Shown here in pieces: positions 25,873 to 37,437 of a DNA stretch of 64,000 bases. The stretch spans positions 62,001 to 126,000 of the forward strand of contig JAQYUZ010000036.1 in assembly GCA_033819885.1 (NCBI GenBank). Direction: 5' to 3'. A model generated the notes under the pieces. The model saw nothing but the letters and a program-made list of their open reading frames with translations. It did no database searches and had not been told where the DNA came from. Positions within the stretch are counted from its first letter, which is position 1. Every line of letters starts with the position of its first letter. The position numbers were made by a program, and so were the translations under genes. The DNA is from Microbotryomycetes sp. JL201 (Eukaryota; Basidiomycota; Microbotryomycetes).

Positions 25873-25990
25873 ACGTTTGACTTTTTTGCACGAGCGTGTT
25901 GATTATGTAGCCCAACCGTGCTGGTACGCCATCCATGTTTTGCTTGTATGTTGTGTTGCTCCAGTGTTGTGAAAGGTTAGAATTCCCAAG

Positions 25991-25993
<3 letters not shown>

Positions 25994-26033
<40 letters not shown>
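25994..26033. repeat. (GA)n microsatellite between convergent genes
   Basis: Forty bases of pure AG/GA dinucleotide lie between the 3' ends of the plus-strand Ser-rich gene (stop 25872) and the minus-strand HAP3 gene (stop 26162). Confidence 0.95.
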
Positions 26034-26035
<2 letters not shown>

Positions 26036-26161
26036 AAACACTTGTCCGCGACTTGTCCCCGCTTGGATCCGCGCAAGATACAACAAGCATGTGTGACAAC
26101 AAGCTCAACGATTCCGAGGTAAAGACTGCTGCAGTAGCTTGAATTGAAAGCCAAAAAAAAA

Positions 26162-27163
26162 TTACCAAGTTATGCCACCCTCGTCGTGGTCCAACTCAAA
26201 GCTAGTTTGCGAAACTCCGGCTTCTTGTTCGCCCGTTGAGAACAAGTGATGGCTGTACGCTGGCAACGACCCTAGCTGATGACCCGGTTCCTCCATTCCT
26301 GCAGGCACGCCCAACGGCGAGTCTAGCTCTTCTTCATCCTCATCCTCATCATCGTCGTTCGGCTCTCCTTCTTCTTGTTCAGCGTGGCCGTCCTGCACGT
26401 GTCCACGGTCTTCGTAGTACGATTCCTGGTTATTCGCTCCTGCTGGACTTGCTGACCACTCATCGGTTCGGTCGATCGCCTTTGCGCTCGAGTTGCGACT
26501 CTTGCGCGTACGTTTACCAACAGTTTTCTGGTGCTATGCGCCGCGGTGACAGAACGATTCAGCATCTCTGAGAGCGAATATCTGGGTTTGCAAGCCGAAC
26601 GGGACATCAAGCTCACTCACCTCGCGATATTTTGCCAGATATATCGTCAACACCTGGGCATAATTCTCAAATCCAAGTGTTTGCAGAGCGATCAAGATGT
26701 CTTCCCCGTTGATTGTTTTCCTGGAGGAATCCCGAGGCGTCAAACCTCCCTTCTTTGTCACGGGGCACGGCCGGCAGTCTCACCTGTTTTCGGCAGACAC
26801 TCGCTCGGCAGCTTCCGAGGTTATGAAGCTGATAAACTCTGAAGTGCACTCTTGTACAATCTCTTTGGCGTCTTTTGAAACTTTCGTCGAGTCGGGCAGA
26901 CATTGCTTCATTACTCGTCCAACGTTTGCGATCGGCAAGAACCGCTGGGAAAAGCGCGCATGAGCGATAGAGACATGGCTGGCTCTACAAAGATGTCGAG
27001 CACATTGGTTCAGCAAGCGCTGAAGGAAGTGACATACATCCTGTTCCTTATAGCCGTCGACTTCTTCATTGGAAATGACTGCGACAGGTCCGACGTCGAG
27101 CGTGCCCATCGTCTGATCGTCTGCCGCACTTCCTGTCGGTCTCAGCGCCCTCGTATTCGACAT
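26162..27163 (-). CDS. HAP3: CCAAT-binding factor subunit HAP3 / NF-YB
   Basis: Histone-fold subunit of the CCAAT-binding HAP/NF-Y complex. The domain is split by two introns: [20 protein letters not shown] (intron between QD and RF), then [20 protein letters not shown], then [20 protein letters not shown] and [11 protein letters not shown]. These match NF-YB alpha-1 to alpha-C. The N-terminal 40 residues are short and unremarkable. After another intron a C-terminal tail carries basic residues (GKRTRKSR) and then a strongly acidic block ([11 protein letters not shown]), ending in DHDEGGITW. The ATG at 27163 is preferred over an in-frame one at 27208. The long acidic tail is not part of the core family domain. 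Confidence 0.92.
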
Positions 27164-27743
27164 CTTTTGGTGCGTGACTAGCGCCAGGCGGTGTTGGCAA
27201 GCGCACACGACAAAGCTCGGGACCCTCTTTCCAGCTTTCTCGAAACAAGGCTCGTATGACTGGGCACGTCAGTCCAATAGCCGGTCGTTACAATCTTGAG
27301 CGCGCGGTCATGCACTAGACCGCAGAATCCTCTGTCCGAGCTCGTCGATGGTTCGGCGCGGCCGGGTCGTTGTAGCCGATCCAGTCAAAGGGCGACCAGA
27401 AATCAAGCAGCGTCGACTATCGGACGAGCATAGATTGAGCTGAAATGATGGAATGGAAGCGGTGTTGATAGTGCCAGAGCTCGGCAGACACGTGATCGGG
27501 GCGAACGCCGCGAAACTCGCGCAGCCAGGCAGAGCAATGGTGATACCTCGATCTCACGGCTGGGCTGGATTTTATTTGGACAAAATATGAATTGATTGAG
27601 ACCACAAAAAAGGCTATAGGAAAGCGGGCATGTCATCCCGTTGACCGGCCTGACCTCCTTTGCGGAGCCGCTCAGACCGTTGCAAAATTTTGAAACAAGC
27701 AACCCCGTTCGCTGTTTACAACCCAAAATCTGTACCATCAACA
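27164..27743. other. Intergenic region, HAP3 promoter and GT92 3' end
   Basis: Several short frames exist on the minus strand (for example 27403-27605) but none has a recognisable domain or convincing splice sites. I see nothing else here. Confidence 0.45.
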
Positions 27744-30700
27744 TCAGATATACACAATCTTGACCAAGTTGCGTGCCTCCTGGACCATTTTGGTATCGAC
27801 AGGCGCCGGCTTCTTCCATTTAAACAAGACGGCTTTCGTAGCTTTAGCCGTCCAGGAATCTCGGACCCGAGGATCATCGACAATCGTCCCTTCGCTGCTC
27901 GAGCGAAAACAGAACGTCAAGGTCAACACGAATTTCAAAGAGACGGTTGGGCTCACGGAGGAGTCTTGGCAAGGAACCGGTTCCCCTTGTCCGAGAGCCA
28001 AGTCTCGGAAGACATTTCTTCCGGCGAGGGCAGGTACTGTTGCTCGCACGACACGACACCTCGCGACTTTTCGCGGACAGAATTGGGATCATCAACGGTG
28101 CCAAGCTTGGAAACGCAATCAGCCAAGTCACGCTGGACGTAATCTGCGGCACAACTTTTCAGCCTTTGCTCAAAAGTTTGAGACCAGAGACCGGCTTACG
28201 AGCTACAGCAAGCGGTTCAGTCGGTAACCTCGACTCTTTATACGTTCCACCCTCTTGCAGGATCAGACCCTGGCTCGTCTTGATGGCGTCCGTCATGCCT
28301 TCGGATAATTCTTTCGGCAAAGCCGTCACCTCGCAAGAAGTGGCTTTCTGACCGTCAAACGTCACCACATCCTTCGAGTAGTGCGTGTGAAGGAAAGCCT
28401 TGGCCGGCAAGGTCTCGTGTGTGAGAACGTCTCGTCGAGTCTGAATATCGACAACGCTATCTTGAGGTGTTAATTGTCGTCGACCCCAATTGCGATATCG
28501 AAGCTGGGGGACAACGATGCAAGCTGCGTCGCTCACATGATCCCTCGACATCAAGTCATGGAGAGGATATCGCCAAGGGTTCGAATTGACTGGAGGGAAA
28601 GAACTGGCAGAGTACGCTCGCGCGCCGTCCTGATATGGTGCGCTGGGACCGTACAGTGGCTCAGACATGGTGAGGAACCTGCGCGCAAACCTGTCAGATT
28701 CCGCGGTGCATGAACGCGCAAATCGCATTTCGTCTTACTCGTCAACGTCGAGCTGCGCCAGCCATTCAGTCGTTGACGAGTACTCTTCAGTGCAGTGCTT
28801 TAGAAAATGTTCGTTGAAAGATTTTGCCTTTTTTGCGTCTGACCAAGCTCGAGTCAGAGACAAAGTGACCGCAAAGAGCAGGATCGCTTACTCCTGAAAC
28901 TGAGATGGTTGAAAATCACGCTGCCAGTCATGAGCCATCGCTCCAGTCCTGCTATCCTATCGACTTCAATCTTTCCAACTGATGTCCACGGCCCATCAGC
29001 ACTCTGTCGCCAACAGAACCCAAAGCTGCATTACTCACCCTTGTCAAGGGCGTGAGTCCCTCCGCCTTCAACACGCGCTTTGATGTCTTCGGCGACCTGC
29101 TTCTGTTGCTCTGCGTTGTTGACCGCGTTGCCTACAATCTGCTCTTGCGACAATTTGCCGACGAGCGCTTCGACTTCGGCCGCGCCTTGCGCTCCGCGGG
29201 CAGTGGTATCGTAAAGGACGATCCGATCGACGCCGAGCAGACGATGGTAAATGATCCATTCTTGCAAGAAACGCGATTCTCCTGGCAGAATGGCGCAAAC
29301 TGTCATGTTGAACTTTTGCGATGGTGACATTGGCGCTTCCGCATGCTTTGCCGCCACGCCCAAGTCGAGACTGGCGTATCGTGAGACCAAAGGATGTCCA
29401 AGGAACTTTGCCAGAAGTGAAGGGACCTCAACAGGTTGTGCCTTGCCTCCTTCGACTAGTGCCGCGCCACCGGGCCCCTTTGGTTTGAAGCGCTGGTGCC
29501 AGCCAGCATCGTTCCATTCGTCATCAGCCTGATTCCCTGCGCTGGGTGGCTCTGGCTGCTTCTTCGGGCGACCGAGCTGCTTTGGCCGTTTTCCGCCACC
29601 TCGCGCGGGTGCGTCGACTTCTCCCTTGAGCTGCTTTCCACGCCTGGGTCCCCGATTGCTGTCAAGCCCATGCATCTCGAGGGCTGTCGGGTCCTCAATG
29701 TCATCGCTATCCTTGAGCCTGAACTCTCGGTTGCCTGCGCCAGCAGCAGCTCCCGCAGGTTTCCGCCGTCCGCCGGGAACGGGAGCACCACCTTCTTCTA
29801 CGGACAGCCCTGCCTCAGGATGATGGATTTCTGGTCGTTTCGGAGCCCGATCTGAGGCATCTGCTGCTTCATCCTCTCCGCTCTCGTCGTCGACGCTCGC
29901 CAAACCTTCCGCCTCAACTTCGTCTTCGTCATCAGGCTCGTCCTCCTCTTCGATCAGCTCTTGAAGCTTTTTGTTGCCTTTGCCGAATTTGCCAGATACG
30001 CCTTGCCTAAGGTCGTCTTGTTTGGCCATCTTGCGAAAACCAGCCCCGCCACCGTTGACGATCCTGTTGGGTGCAGCCTGCTTGGGCGGCACCGGCGGCG
30101 GTTGTGCCGGCCTCGCCTTTTCGAATTTGTTTGCCGTGATGGACGCCGTTGCAACGTGAGCGTTGTCCAAAGTGTACGTGCCCATTGACGCCGCTTGCTT
30201 CAATACTTGATCGACAATCTCGTCTTCGCTCAACGTTGACGATTTCGTTGTCGAGCGTGGTCCGAACGTCAACCTCGTCACGACCAACAAGACCAAGCAT
30301 CCTGCTACAACCAGTACAACAACTCGCTTGACGGGCGAAGCAGTCAACCTTTTGCTGACCCATACGGGCGAATCGACGGCTTGTCTCAGTTTTTGAGTCC
30401 ATGACGGCGGAGTAGAGTTGTAACGAGACATGACAGACATTGACATTGATCTTTCTGGCAAGCCATAGTATGACTTTGAATGATAATGTGAGCCGTTTGA
30501 GGGATTCGTTGATGTTGAAGGATGCTGCAGCTGCTGCTGCTGCTGCTGCTGCTGCAAGCCGGACGCTCTCGTCGGAGACGTGATTGCATTCGTTGACGAG
30601 GTTGCTGGCAAGCCTGGAATGCGCATTGATATTCTTCGAGCGGCCAAGGGTGAGACTTGGGTCGACGTTGCCGTCTGCTCGTCATCATGAGCCGCTGCGG

Positions 30701-30791
30701 ACGTTGGGTGATGCGGCTGGTCGCCATGTCCGACGCCGTAGCCATGCGCGTAAGAGCCCTGAGCAGCTATGGACACTCGCTTCGTAACCAT
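27744..30791 (-). CDS. Type II membrane glycosyltransferase, GT92/DUF23-like
   Basis: Six exons; the first (30791-29039) encodes about 584 residues. It has a Ser/Gln-rich cytosolic tail with a polyQ run near residue 80, one membrane segment (VKRVVVLVVAGCLVLLVVTR, about residues 155-175), then a long Pro/Gly/Lys and acidic stem. The catalytic region starts at about residue 497 with NMTVCAILPGESRFLQEWII and YHRLLGVDRIVLYDTT, like the GT92 motif A-I-x-N-E-x-x-L-x-E-W. Two short exons (28978-28892, 28838 to about 28737) give SFNEHFLKHCTEEYSSTTEW and LAQLDVDEF, the DxD-like segment. The next exon begins FARRFLTMSEPLYG and continues to the stop at 27744 through two more introns. Phases agree at all junctions. 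Likely a Golgi or ER enzyme; the substrate is unknown. The stem is unusually long. Confidence 0.75.
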
Positions 30792-31167
30792 GACAAACGG
30801 TTCCAGCCAGCCCGCCCGCGAGATAGCTGGTTCAATGCCCGTCTACGAGTAGGAACCTGTAGCACTTGGCCCCGGGCCGCTTGGACAAGTGGAGCCCACC
30901 ACAAACGAAATTGGCAGGTGAAACCACTTGCGCGCAGACCTGGATTGATCACTGACTACTGTCAAACTGACATTTCACCGAAAAGAGAAACAATGCAGGC
31001 TGCTCTGTTCTCGTCTTCTTTTATTTTTATTTTTCGCTACGAAACAAAAGTCGTCGGCCACAAGCAAAGCGAGAGGCCCGTGGCAGCACTAGCCAGTCAC
31101 AGAATGGACGGCTAGCACCTGAAACCTTTCATGCATGCTCGGATAGCGACAATCTACGGCAGCGAGC
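30792..31167. other. Intergenic region, nothing recognised
   Basis: This stretch holds the upstream region of the GT92 gene and the 3' flank of the superoxide dismutase gene. An A/T-rich stretch with TTTTATTTTTATTTTTCG is at about 31019-31037; no gene is visible. Confidence 0.5.
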
Positions 31168-32400
31168 TTAAAGCTTGGCACCGGCGCCGGCAGCCAAGCG
31201 GTTGGCGACCGTCTCCCAGTTGACGACGGTCCAGATAGCGTCGAGGTAGTTCTGCTTGACGTTCTTGTAGTCAATGTAGAATGCGTGCTCCCCTGCGAAT
31301 GAGGTAAGGATGAGCGCGCTGCGCCAAGGCCGTCAAACGCCACTGGCGGTGGCGGCATATACGCACACATGTCGATGCCGAGCAAAGGAGTCAGTCCCAA
31401 GAGAGGGTCTTGGTTGGGCGTCGAGACGGCCGTCAATCTACGTCGGAACGGGTTGCGTCAGTCTGTGGGAGTCACTGAGAACCCTCCCAAGTCACGTACT
31501 TCTTGGTCGTCGAGTCGTACGCGAGCCAGGCCCAGCCGGAACCCTGGATGCCAAGCGCGGTGGCGTTGACGACCTTCTTGAGCTCATCGAGCGAGCCAAA
31601 GTCGGCCTTGACCTGATCGGCAAGCGGGCCAGACTCGGGGAACTTGGACTTTGACTGCGGCGTCAAGTTTTCCCAAAACAACGAGTGGTTGATGTGGCCT
31701 AAGGTGAGATGAACGTTAACATCGTCGCCACGCGGGTTTGAACGTGACAGGGCGAGATGGCGCGCTGGGCCGTTCGGCCGCGGCCAACTTGTGCATGACA
31801 CTTACCACCGCCGTTGAACTTGATGGCAGCCTGGAGGGCGATCTGCTTCTTAATGTCGTCCTGCTGGACGGCCGATTGCAATTGCTCGCTGGCCTGCGGG
31901 ATCGCCAGCGAGAACAGGGCGAGAATGACGAAGAAAAAGTGGGGCCGGCACGCGTTGTGAGGCCGAGCCGCGCACGAGGTGCAGGCAATTGGTGAACACA
32001 ATGAGACGTGACATTTGAAGCAATTGCGGAATGAGTCGCAATTGAACAATCGAGGAGACGTTTGTAGCGAGTGGGGAATTTGTCAGCGCGCGCGTCCAAA
32101 CGGATCGACTGTGTGGGCACACGCACAGAGTTGATGCCGTTGACGTAAGCTTGGTGGTGCTTGGTGTAGTGCAACGTCATGATCTCTTCCGAGATGGCCG
32201 GTTGCAGGTCCTGTGTGACAGAGCAAGCAGGCGCGCGTTGGCATCCGGTGCTACGTCAGCGTCACGCCATGGCGACCGCGTCGTGCTCAAACACTCACAG
32301 CAAGGCCGTAAGGCAGCTTGGGGAGTGTAGCGGGGGCCATGGTGCGTGTGCTGGTGCTGAATTGACGAGAGGCTGCTGAGCGGGCGAAGGCGCGAAGCAT
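31168..32400 (-). CDS. SOD2: Manganese superoxide dismutase, mitochondrial
   Basis: Converts superoxide to oxygen and peroxide in the mitochondrial matrix. The start MLRAFARSAASRQFSTSTRT is a typical Arg/Ser matrix-targeting peptide. The mature part begins at PKLPYGLADLQPAISEEIM. Metal ligands are visible: His in MTLHYTKHHQAYVNGIN, His in GGHINHSLFW, and Asp and His in the DM|WEHAFYIDYKN segment, which is split by the last intron. GIQGSGWAWL carries the Gln position typical of Mn rather than Fe enzymes. At least four introns; the exon encoding DDIKKQIALQAAIKFNGG is close to 31810-31870. It is divergent from the alpha-arrestin gene. Confidence 0.95.
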
Positions 32401-32559
32401 AGGAATCCAACAAACGACCTCGCTGCGAGCACATCAAACTCGGGCTTAGCCATAAAGCTAGGCCGAAACGGCGTCGTCAGCACTAGTCGCGCCTCGATAT
32501 AGTTCAGCTTGCTACCTCACTGGCGAGCTCTCTTTTCTTGGTACATTTTCGATATTGTG

Positions 32560-32567
32560 TCACGTGA
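32560..32567. promoter_or_regulatory. TCACGTGA E-box in SOD2/arrestin promoter
   Basis: A palindromic TCACGTGA lies in the 221 bp shared promoter, 55 bp before the arrestin ATG and 160 bp before the SOD2 ATG. It could serve both genes. The binding protein is not known. Confidence 0.4.
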
Positions 32568-32621
32568 CGGGACGGACCGGACGACGTTGTCGACGTTCGA
32601 CAGTTCGACTCGACAGGCGCA

Positions 32622-35111
32622 ATGAGCAGGTGAGTGAGCACATGACAGCCGTCAGTGAACCAAGAAGAAATTGGCAGCTAGTCGGCGTCGGCGTCCAGGC
32701 TCCGACAGCCAAGCGGGTGCGGCGCCGTCATCTCGGTGTACAGCGCAGCACGCGAGCGCTCGGCAGCCGAGGGACGCGGCTTGGCCGACGTCGCTGCCAG
32801 CGTGCTGCAAGGTCGATCATCTCAAACCCGAGCGTGCTCAAACTGACACGCAGTCTCGTCTGGGTTGTCTAGGCAGGACGAGATCGTCCAGGCAAGTCGA
32901 GCGACCGCACAAGCTCGGTTTCGGACTGCCGCTGGAGGAACGCACGCTGACATTCAAGGTATCCACCATCTTTTTCGACAGTCGATCGACGACGCTTTGA
33001 CGTCGATCAGGCGAGAGCTGTCGACGCGACTAGCGAGCACCCGTCTTGGCGCTTCACCGCCTCAGGCCAGCTACCACGGCAGGCGAACAAGCAGCGGGCT
33101 CTTGCGCTCTGCCTTGCAACAGTTCTTGGACACGCCCGACCAGTCGACTTCATCATCAGGCAACAGGCAATCGGGATCAGCAGAAGCACAGAATTTGCCG
33201 CTCAGTCCTCACTCCTCCTCGTCAGCGGCAGCGGCAGCTTCGACGTCGCACTCAACGCTCGTCAACGTGCCATTCGCACCAGGCTCCCACCAAGTACTTC
33301 CAATCGGTCCTGACCCGGACCTGGCGCGGGCAATGCGTCAAGATGATGCGCCACCGGACAGCGCACGAGCCGAAGACGAACTGCCGGCTTACACTCGCAG
33401 AGCGGCCAATGCTGCCGCTCGTGCGCGACTGCCTCCCACACGCTTACACGTACACACATCAAAGTCGCGCAAGATGGAGCTGCAGATGGCAGCTCGAGGC
33501 GAAGATCATGTCATCTTGGCGCAGACAGAGCCAGGAGCAGAGGTATCGGTCCAAGGCTCACTCGTCGTCTCACTGCCACAGCCCGAAGCCGTCAACTTTA
33601 TCAGGATCCGTCTCAAGGGGATTGTTCAAACGCAAGTCGCCAAGACCGGAGCCGGAGCAGGTCGTCAAGCAATGCTCGACGAAGCTTTGATCTGGGAGCA
33701 GAGCGTCGTTCTGTGGAACGGCAACGACTTTTTGTCGAGCAATGAGTCTCCAGATGCGTCAAAGCTGCAAGGCACGTTCATATTTCCGTTCAAGTTGTCC
33801 ATGCCGGGCAATATCAAGTATCCTTTGCTCACCTCAAACCGACCAAACGATACCAACCGAAAGACGAGAGCGCCTCCTCCGTCGTTTGTTCTCACGGGCC
33901 AGTCCGACGAGGCCTACTCGAGGGGTACCGAATGGGCCAGCTGTCGTTACTATGTCAAAGTGACGCTCGGTCGAAAAGGATTGCTCAAGGTGAGCCTTCA
34001 AATCGCAATCGCATTGCAACTCGTTGACTCTCCGTCGCTAGGTCAACGAAAGATTTGTTGTCCCCATCATCTATGTGCCTCGGCACGCGGAGCCAGAGAT
34101 GAGCGCCATGCGCACAGTCGCCGCAGCTCAAGGTCTGCCGACGCCAGGTCCTGACGAGGACCCGTCCGGATGGAGGGGAAAGCAAGTTTGCGCATTTCAT
34201 CCGCTTCGAGGCTCTTGAGCTGATATCGAGACAATCTGCTTCAGAAAAGCACGTCAAACCGTCAGAAAGGGATTATTGTCAAACAAGCGAGCCGCATGGT
34301 ACGAAACCGTATTGTTATTGCCGACTCCTGCCATTTTTCCTCGTCTGTCGGTCATTCCATTCGCAATCAAAGTGAGTCGTCTTTCGCAGCGCTCGAAAGG
34401 ATCCGACTGCTAACGCCTGTTTGCCAGATCACGTCGTCCGATCCAAACGTGACGGGCAGATTTCCGACGAGCAATGTCAGGGCTCGACTCGTACAGCGAG
34501 CGCTCGTGTGCGCCCAAGGTCTGGTCAATGTGCACGACAAAGTCGTAGCTACTGGCATAGTTCAGGAGCATGGTCCGGCGGAAGGTATTCCAATCCAGCC
34601 TGATCGAGAAGGCGAACCCGAGCCTGCTTGTTGGGAGAAGAGGTTCAAAGGCGTTATAGCTTTGGGTCGTGGAGTCGGATCGAGCTTCAAGGCGCCAAAT
34701 CTAGCCGTGTCATTCTTGGTTGTAGTAACTGTGGCGTGAGCACAAACAAGACTCTGTACTCTTTTAGCCCGGACAGCCGCTGACTCGCCGCTCGTGTGTC
34801 GTCACAGGATCAATGGCATCGGTAATTACCTCGAGGTGACAATGCCGCTCGAGATCGTCTCTTCGGCGCCCGTCATTCATTCTCGGGCGCCGTCCCGGCC
34901 TGAATCCCGAGGCAGCAATCATTCATCGACCAGTCTGCCTTTTCCGGTTTCGACGCCGCCGAGACCAAATACGATGACGCCGCATGCATCAGCACAAGGA
35001 GAAACGACAGGCGTTGCCGAGGAACAAGGTCAGGGCTTGTCGTTCGCGGCAGAGTGGGAACTTCCGCCGAGTTACTTTGACGTGGTTGAGCAAGACGCTC
35101 GCAGAAGGTGA
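32622..35111 (+). CDS. Alpha-arrestin-like protein with PPxY motif
   Basis: Adaptor that links membrane proteins to a Rsp5/Nedd4-type ubiquitin ligase. Exon 1 encodes only MSR (32622-32629), and a 243 nt intron leads to QDEIVQASR at 32873. After a Ser/Gln/Ala-rich N-terminus, the arrestin N domain runs from about PPTRLHVHTSKSRKMELQ through FIRIRLKGIVQTQV, IWEQSVVLWNGND and FIFPFKLSMPGNIKYP. Further exons contain RYYVKVTLGRKGLLK, VNERFVVPIIYVPRH and the C-domain block ITSSDPNVTGRF. The tail contains LPPSYFDVV, a PPxY motif for a WW-domain ligase, six residues from the acidic end. The frame also opens at a TTG at 32865, but the ATG at 32622 with a correct splice is better. Confidence 0.85.
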
Positions 35112-35293
35112 TGGGGCGGTCATCAGGTTGCCCTGGGTGCGGTGACCGAGTCGACTGGGTTCGTTCATGTTGTTGTATGTGGCTGGATTTTCACAAAGCA
35201 AGACAATCCTATTGCGATTACACTTCAAAGTCTCCGCAAGCTCTCAGCGCAGAACAGGTTCCTTGTCCGAGACATCGAGTCAGCCAGCCCCTA

Positions 35294-36836
35294 TCACGAC
35301 CCAGTAGAAATAGGAGCGTCGCATGGTTTGACGCAAACCTGGCCAGCCCCATAGCAGCAATCGCGGACTTGACTACAGATCCAGCCGAACGGGCACTGCG
35401 AGTCGGTGAAACAAGTCTGGCAAGTTGGGTCTTGATCCAAAAAGAATCCACAGAAAGTGTAGCCGCCCACGGCAGCTTTCATGCACGCAGCGTCTTTGCC
35501 GTTGTTCAGCTTGATTGAATCGATATATGGCGTCATCGTGACCTCCATCGGATTGAACAGGCAATATGAGCCAGTTTGACCAGACTTGCAATGCTGCAAC
35601 GGTCCTGCATCATTGCCAAACACGCATTGAGTCTTTTCGGCGTAGACCGCAGAGCTCGTCGTGGTGGTTGTTTTAACGATGGAGGTGCTCGTGGTCGTGC
35701 TGACTGACGAAAAGGTCGATACAGGCACAGACAGAGTCACTGTCTGGGTTCCAGCCGGGCCGAGGACTGTCTTGACTGAAGTCAAAGTCTTGGTCGACGT
35801 AGGTTTAAAAGTGACCTGCGGAACAGACATTGTTCGTCTCGGTCATGTTGCTCCGTCGAGAGCAGACGAATGAAAAGTCAACTCACCACGTAGCCAGACG
35901 TCACGAGCGAAGAGCAGACGGACGACAAATAACGAGGATCGTTCGTCGCGATCCGGCTGAATACAACAGACACCGGAGCTGACGTCGGAGTTGCGCTCGA
36001 CGTGCGCGAGGTCGTGCTTGATCGCGACGTTGTTGTCGTTCGCAAAGTTGTAGTTGTACGGGAGGTCGTGGTCGACCGGGAAGTCGTGCTCGATTTCGAA
36101 GTGGTAGTCGATCGCGACGTTGTCCTACTCGAAGTCTTTGTTGTCGTCGCTCGTGGCGCGAGAACTGCACGCTTGCGCCTCTGAGTCGTTGTGGAAGCAG
36201 GGCAAGAAGTCGTGAACACCTGAGAATGGCATCGTATTCGTCCGAGAGTCAGTATTTGCCCGTGGCGCGATCGAGCTGAGACGTGATTGTCCCATTTCAA
36301 AATTCGTACCTTGACGGTCGCATACACTGTTGTTGTGACGCCGGTCGTAAAAGTTTGCGTCTGCGTTGTGACGAATTTGCTGGTTTGTACAATCGTCTTG
36401 ATGTAAGGCTTTGTCGTCGTCAGTGTCGAAACGTATCTCGTTGGTCCAGTGACCGTGGAAACCGCCGTTGTTTGGACAGTTGCCATCGTCGTTGCAGTCA
36501 CTGTCTTTCTTGGCAAGTACGCCTTGCATGACCAACGACAGGCTGTGATGTTCCGCGAGGTCTGCGTGTATGCGAGATCAGCCAGTGCGCTGAAAAATTC
36601 GATTCGATCAAGCGGGACAGCACGCGGGACAACACGTGGCGAAATGCCAGGGGTAGCTGGAACCGAGACGCGAGGGCGAGCTTTGGACTCACAATGTCAG
36701 CCCAGTCGGCACGAGCAAGGGAGGATTGAGACGCCGTAGGAGGCTTTGATGTGGTCGTTGCTGACTTTGAGGTCGTCGTTTGCCCCGAGACACAGCCCAC
36801 GAGAGCTACGGTGCAGGCCAGCAATGACACGCGCAT
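35294..36836 (-). CDS. Secreted Thr/Ser-rich protein with Cys-rich C-terminus
   Basis: A clear signal peptide (MRVSLLACTVALVGCVSG) is followed by three parts. First come Thr/Ser/Val repeats typical of O-glycosylated fungal wall proteins (VTATTMATVQTTAVSTVTG). Next, after an intron, comes a dibasic site (QRRKRAVLAPR) that fits Kex2-type cleavage, followed by dense TTTSRSTTTS repeats. The last 110 residues hold about 13 cysteines (for example CQTCFTDSQCPFGWICSQ and DCCYGAGQVC), so a disulphide-bonded domain is likely. Four exons; introns near 36530-36690, 36222-36309 and 35840-35886. No GPI signal is seen at the C-terminus. The family is not recognised; adhesin, wall protein or effector are possibilities only. 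Confidence 0.75.
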
Positions 36837-36860
36837 GATGAGGAGGTACTCTACTCGGTG

Positions 36861-37120
36861 TGGTCAAAGACCAAAGGTGCGATGGTGTGCTTTCATTCGG
36901 ATGATTTTGTCTTTTGGTACAAGGAACGGTGTTCGATCAAGTTCCAGGTCTGCAAAGGTACCGACGTCGGAACCGAAATCCACGAGTCCAGAACGTTTCA
37001 AATCGTGCAGGTACTTCAGATGGTGCGGCAAGGCCTCGCGGAGCGTAGTTGCAAGGGCTGTGGTTCCCGGCTCAGACGGGATACAGCGAACGTGGGAAAT
37101 GGCCATAGGGGTTACTGAAA
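36861..37120 (-). CDS. Possible small gene, unrecognised
   Basis: A frame on the minus strand reads MAISHVRCIPSEPGTTALAT and continues with an amphipathic stretch (REALPHHLKYLHDLKRSGLV) to a stop near 36861. The composition is protein-like and the spacing fits a gene between two others, with candidate acceptor sites (TTTCAG, GAACAG) just upstream. It could be the 3' exon of a small gene whose 5' part lies in 37120-37437. Some likeness to a YCII-type small domain was considered but is too weak to name. Confidence 0.25.
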
Positions 37121-37437
37121 TCTCAAACCGATAGATAGGTCGAGTCTGTTCAGCTTTGAAACGCTGCACCTTGTATCTTCGCCTTCGACCGCTGCACATG
37201 AAGTGATATCGTCCTCGTGATGCTCCGAGTCGAGTTGAAGGTGATGTGGCCTCGAGATTGTCGCACGCGACGTCTCACTCACGTATCCTACGTCGGGAGC
37301 GAAATGTCTCACTGCGATCATGCAAATTGCAACAGACGACACCTTGGTGCGACACCAACTTCATGATCCCATGGCACAGCCAACTATGCCCGTGGGCGAC
37401 TTTACATGGCTAGCTAACGTGAATTGGAAATAACACA

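Noticed and set aside
27744-28668. A separate minus-strand gene starting MSEPLYG.
   Set aside because: Its frame is continuous with an upstream acceptor and completes the GT92-like DVDEF motif of the longer gene.
32865-32872. Start of the arrestin frame at 32865.
   Set aside because: The codon is TTG; the ATG at 32622 plus an intron gives a proper start.
33046-33690. Second plus-strand frame of 214 codons inside the arrestin gene.
   Set aside because: It is a shadow of the arrestin coding frame with no domain of its own.
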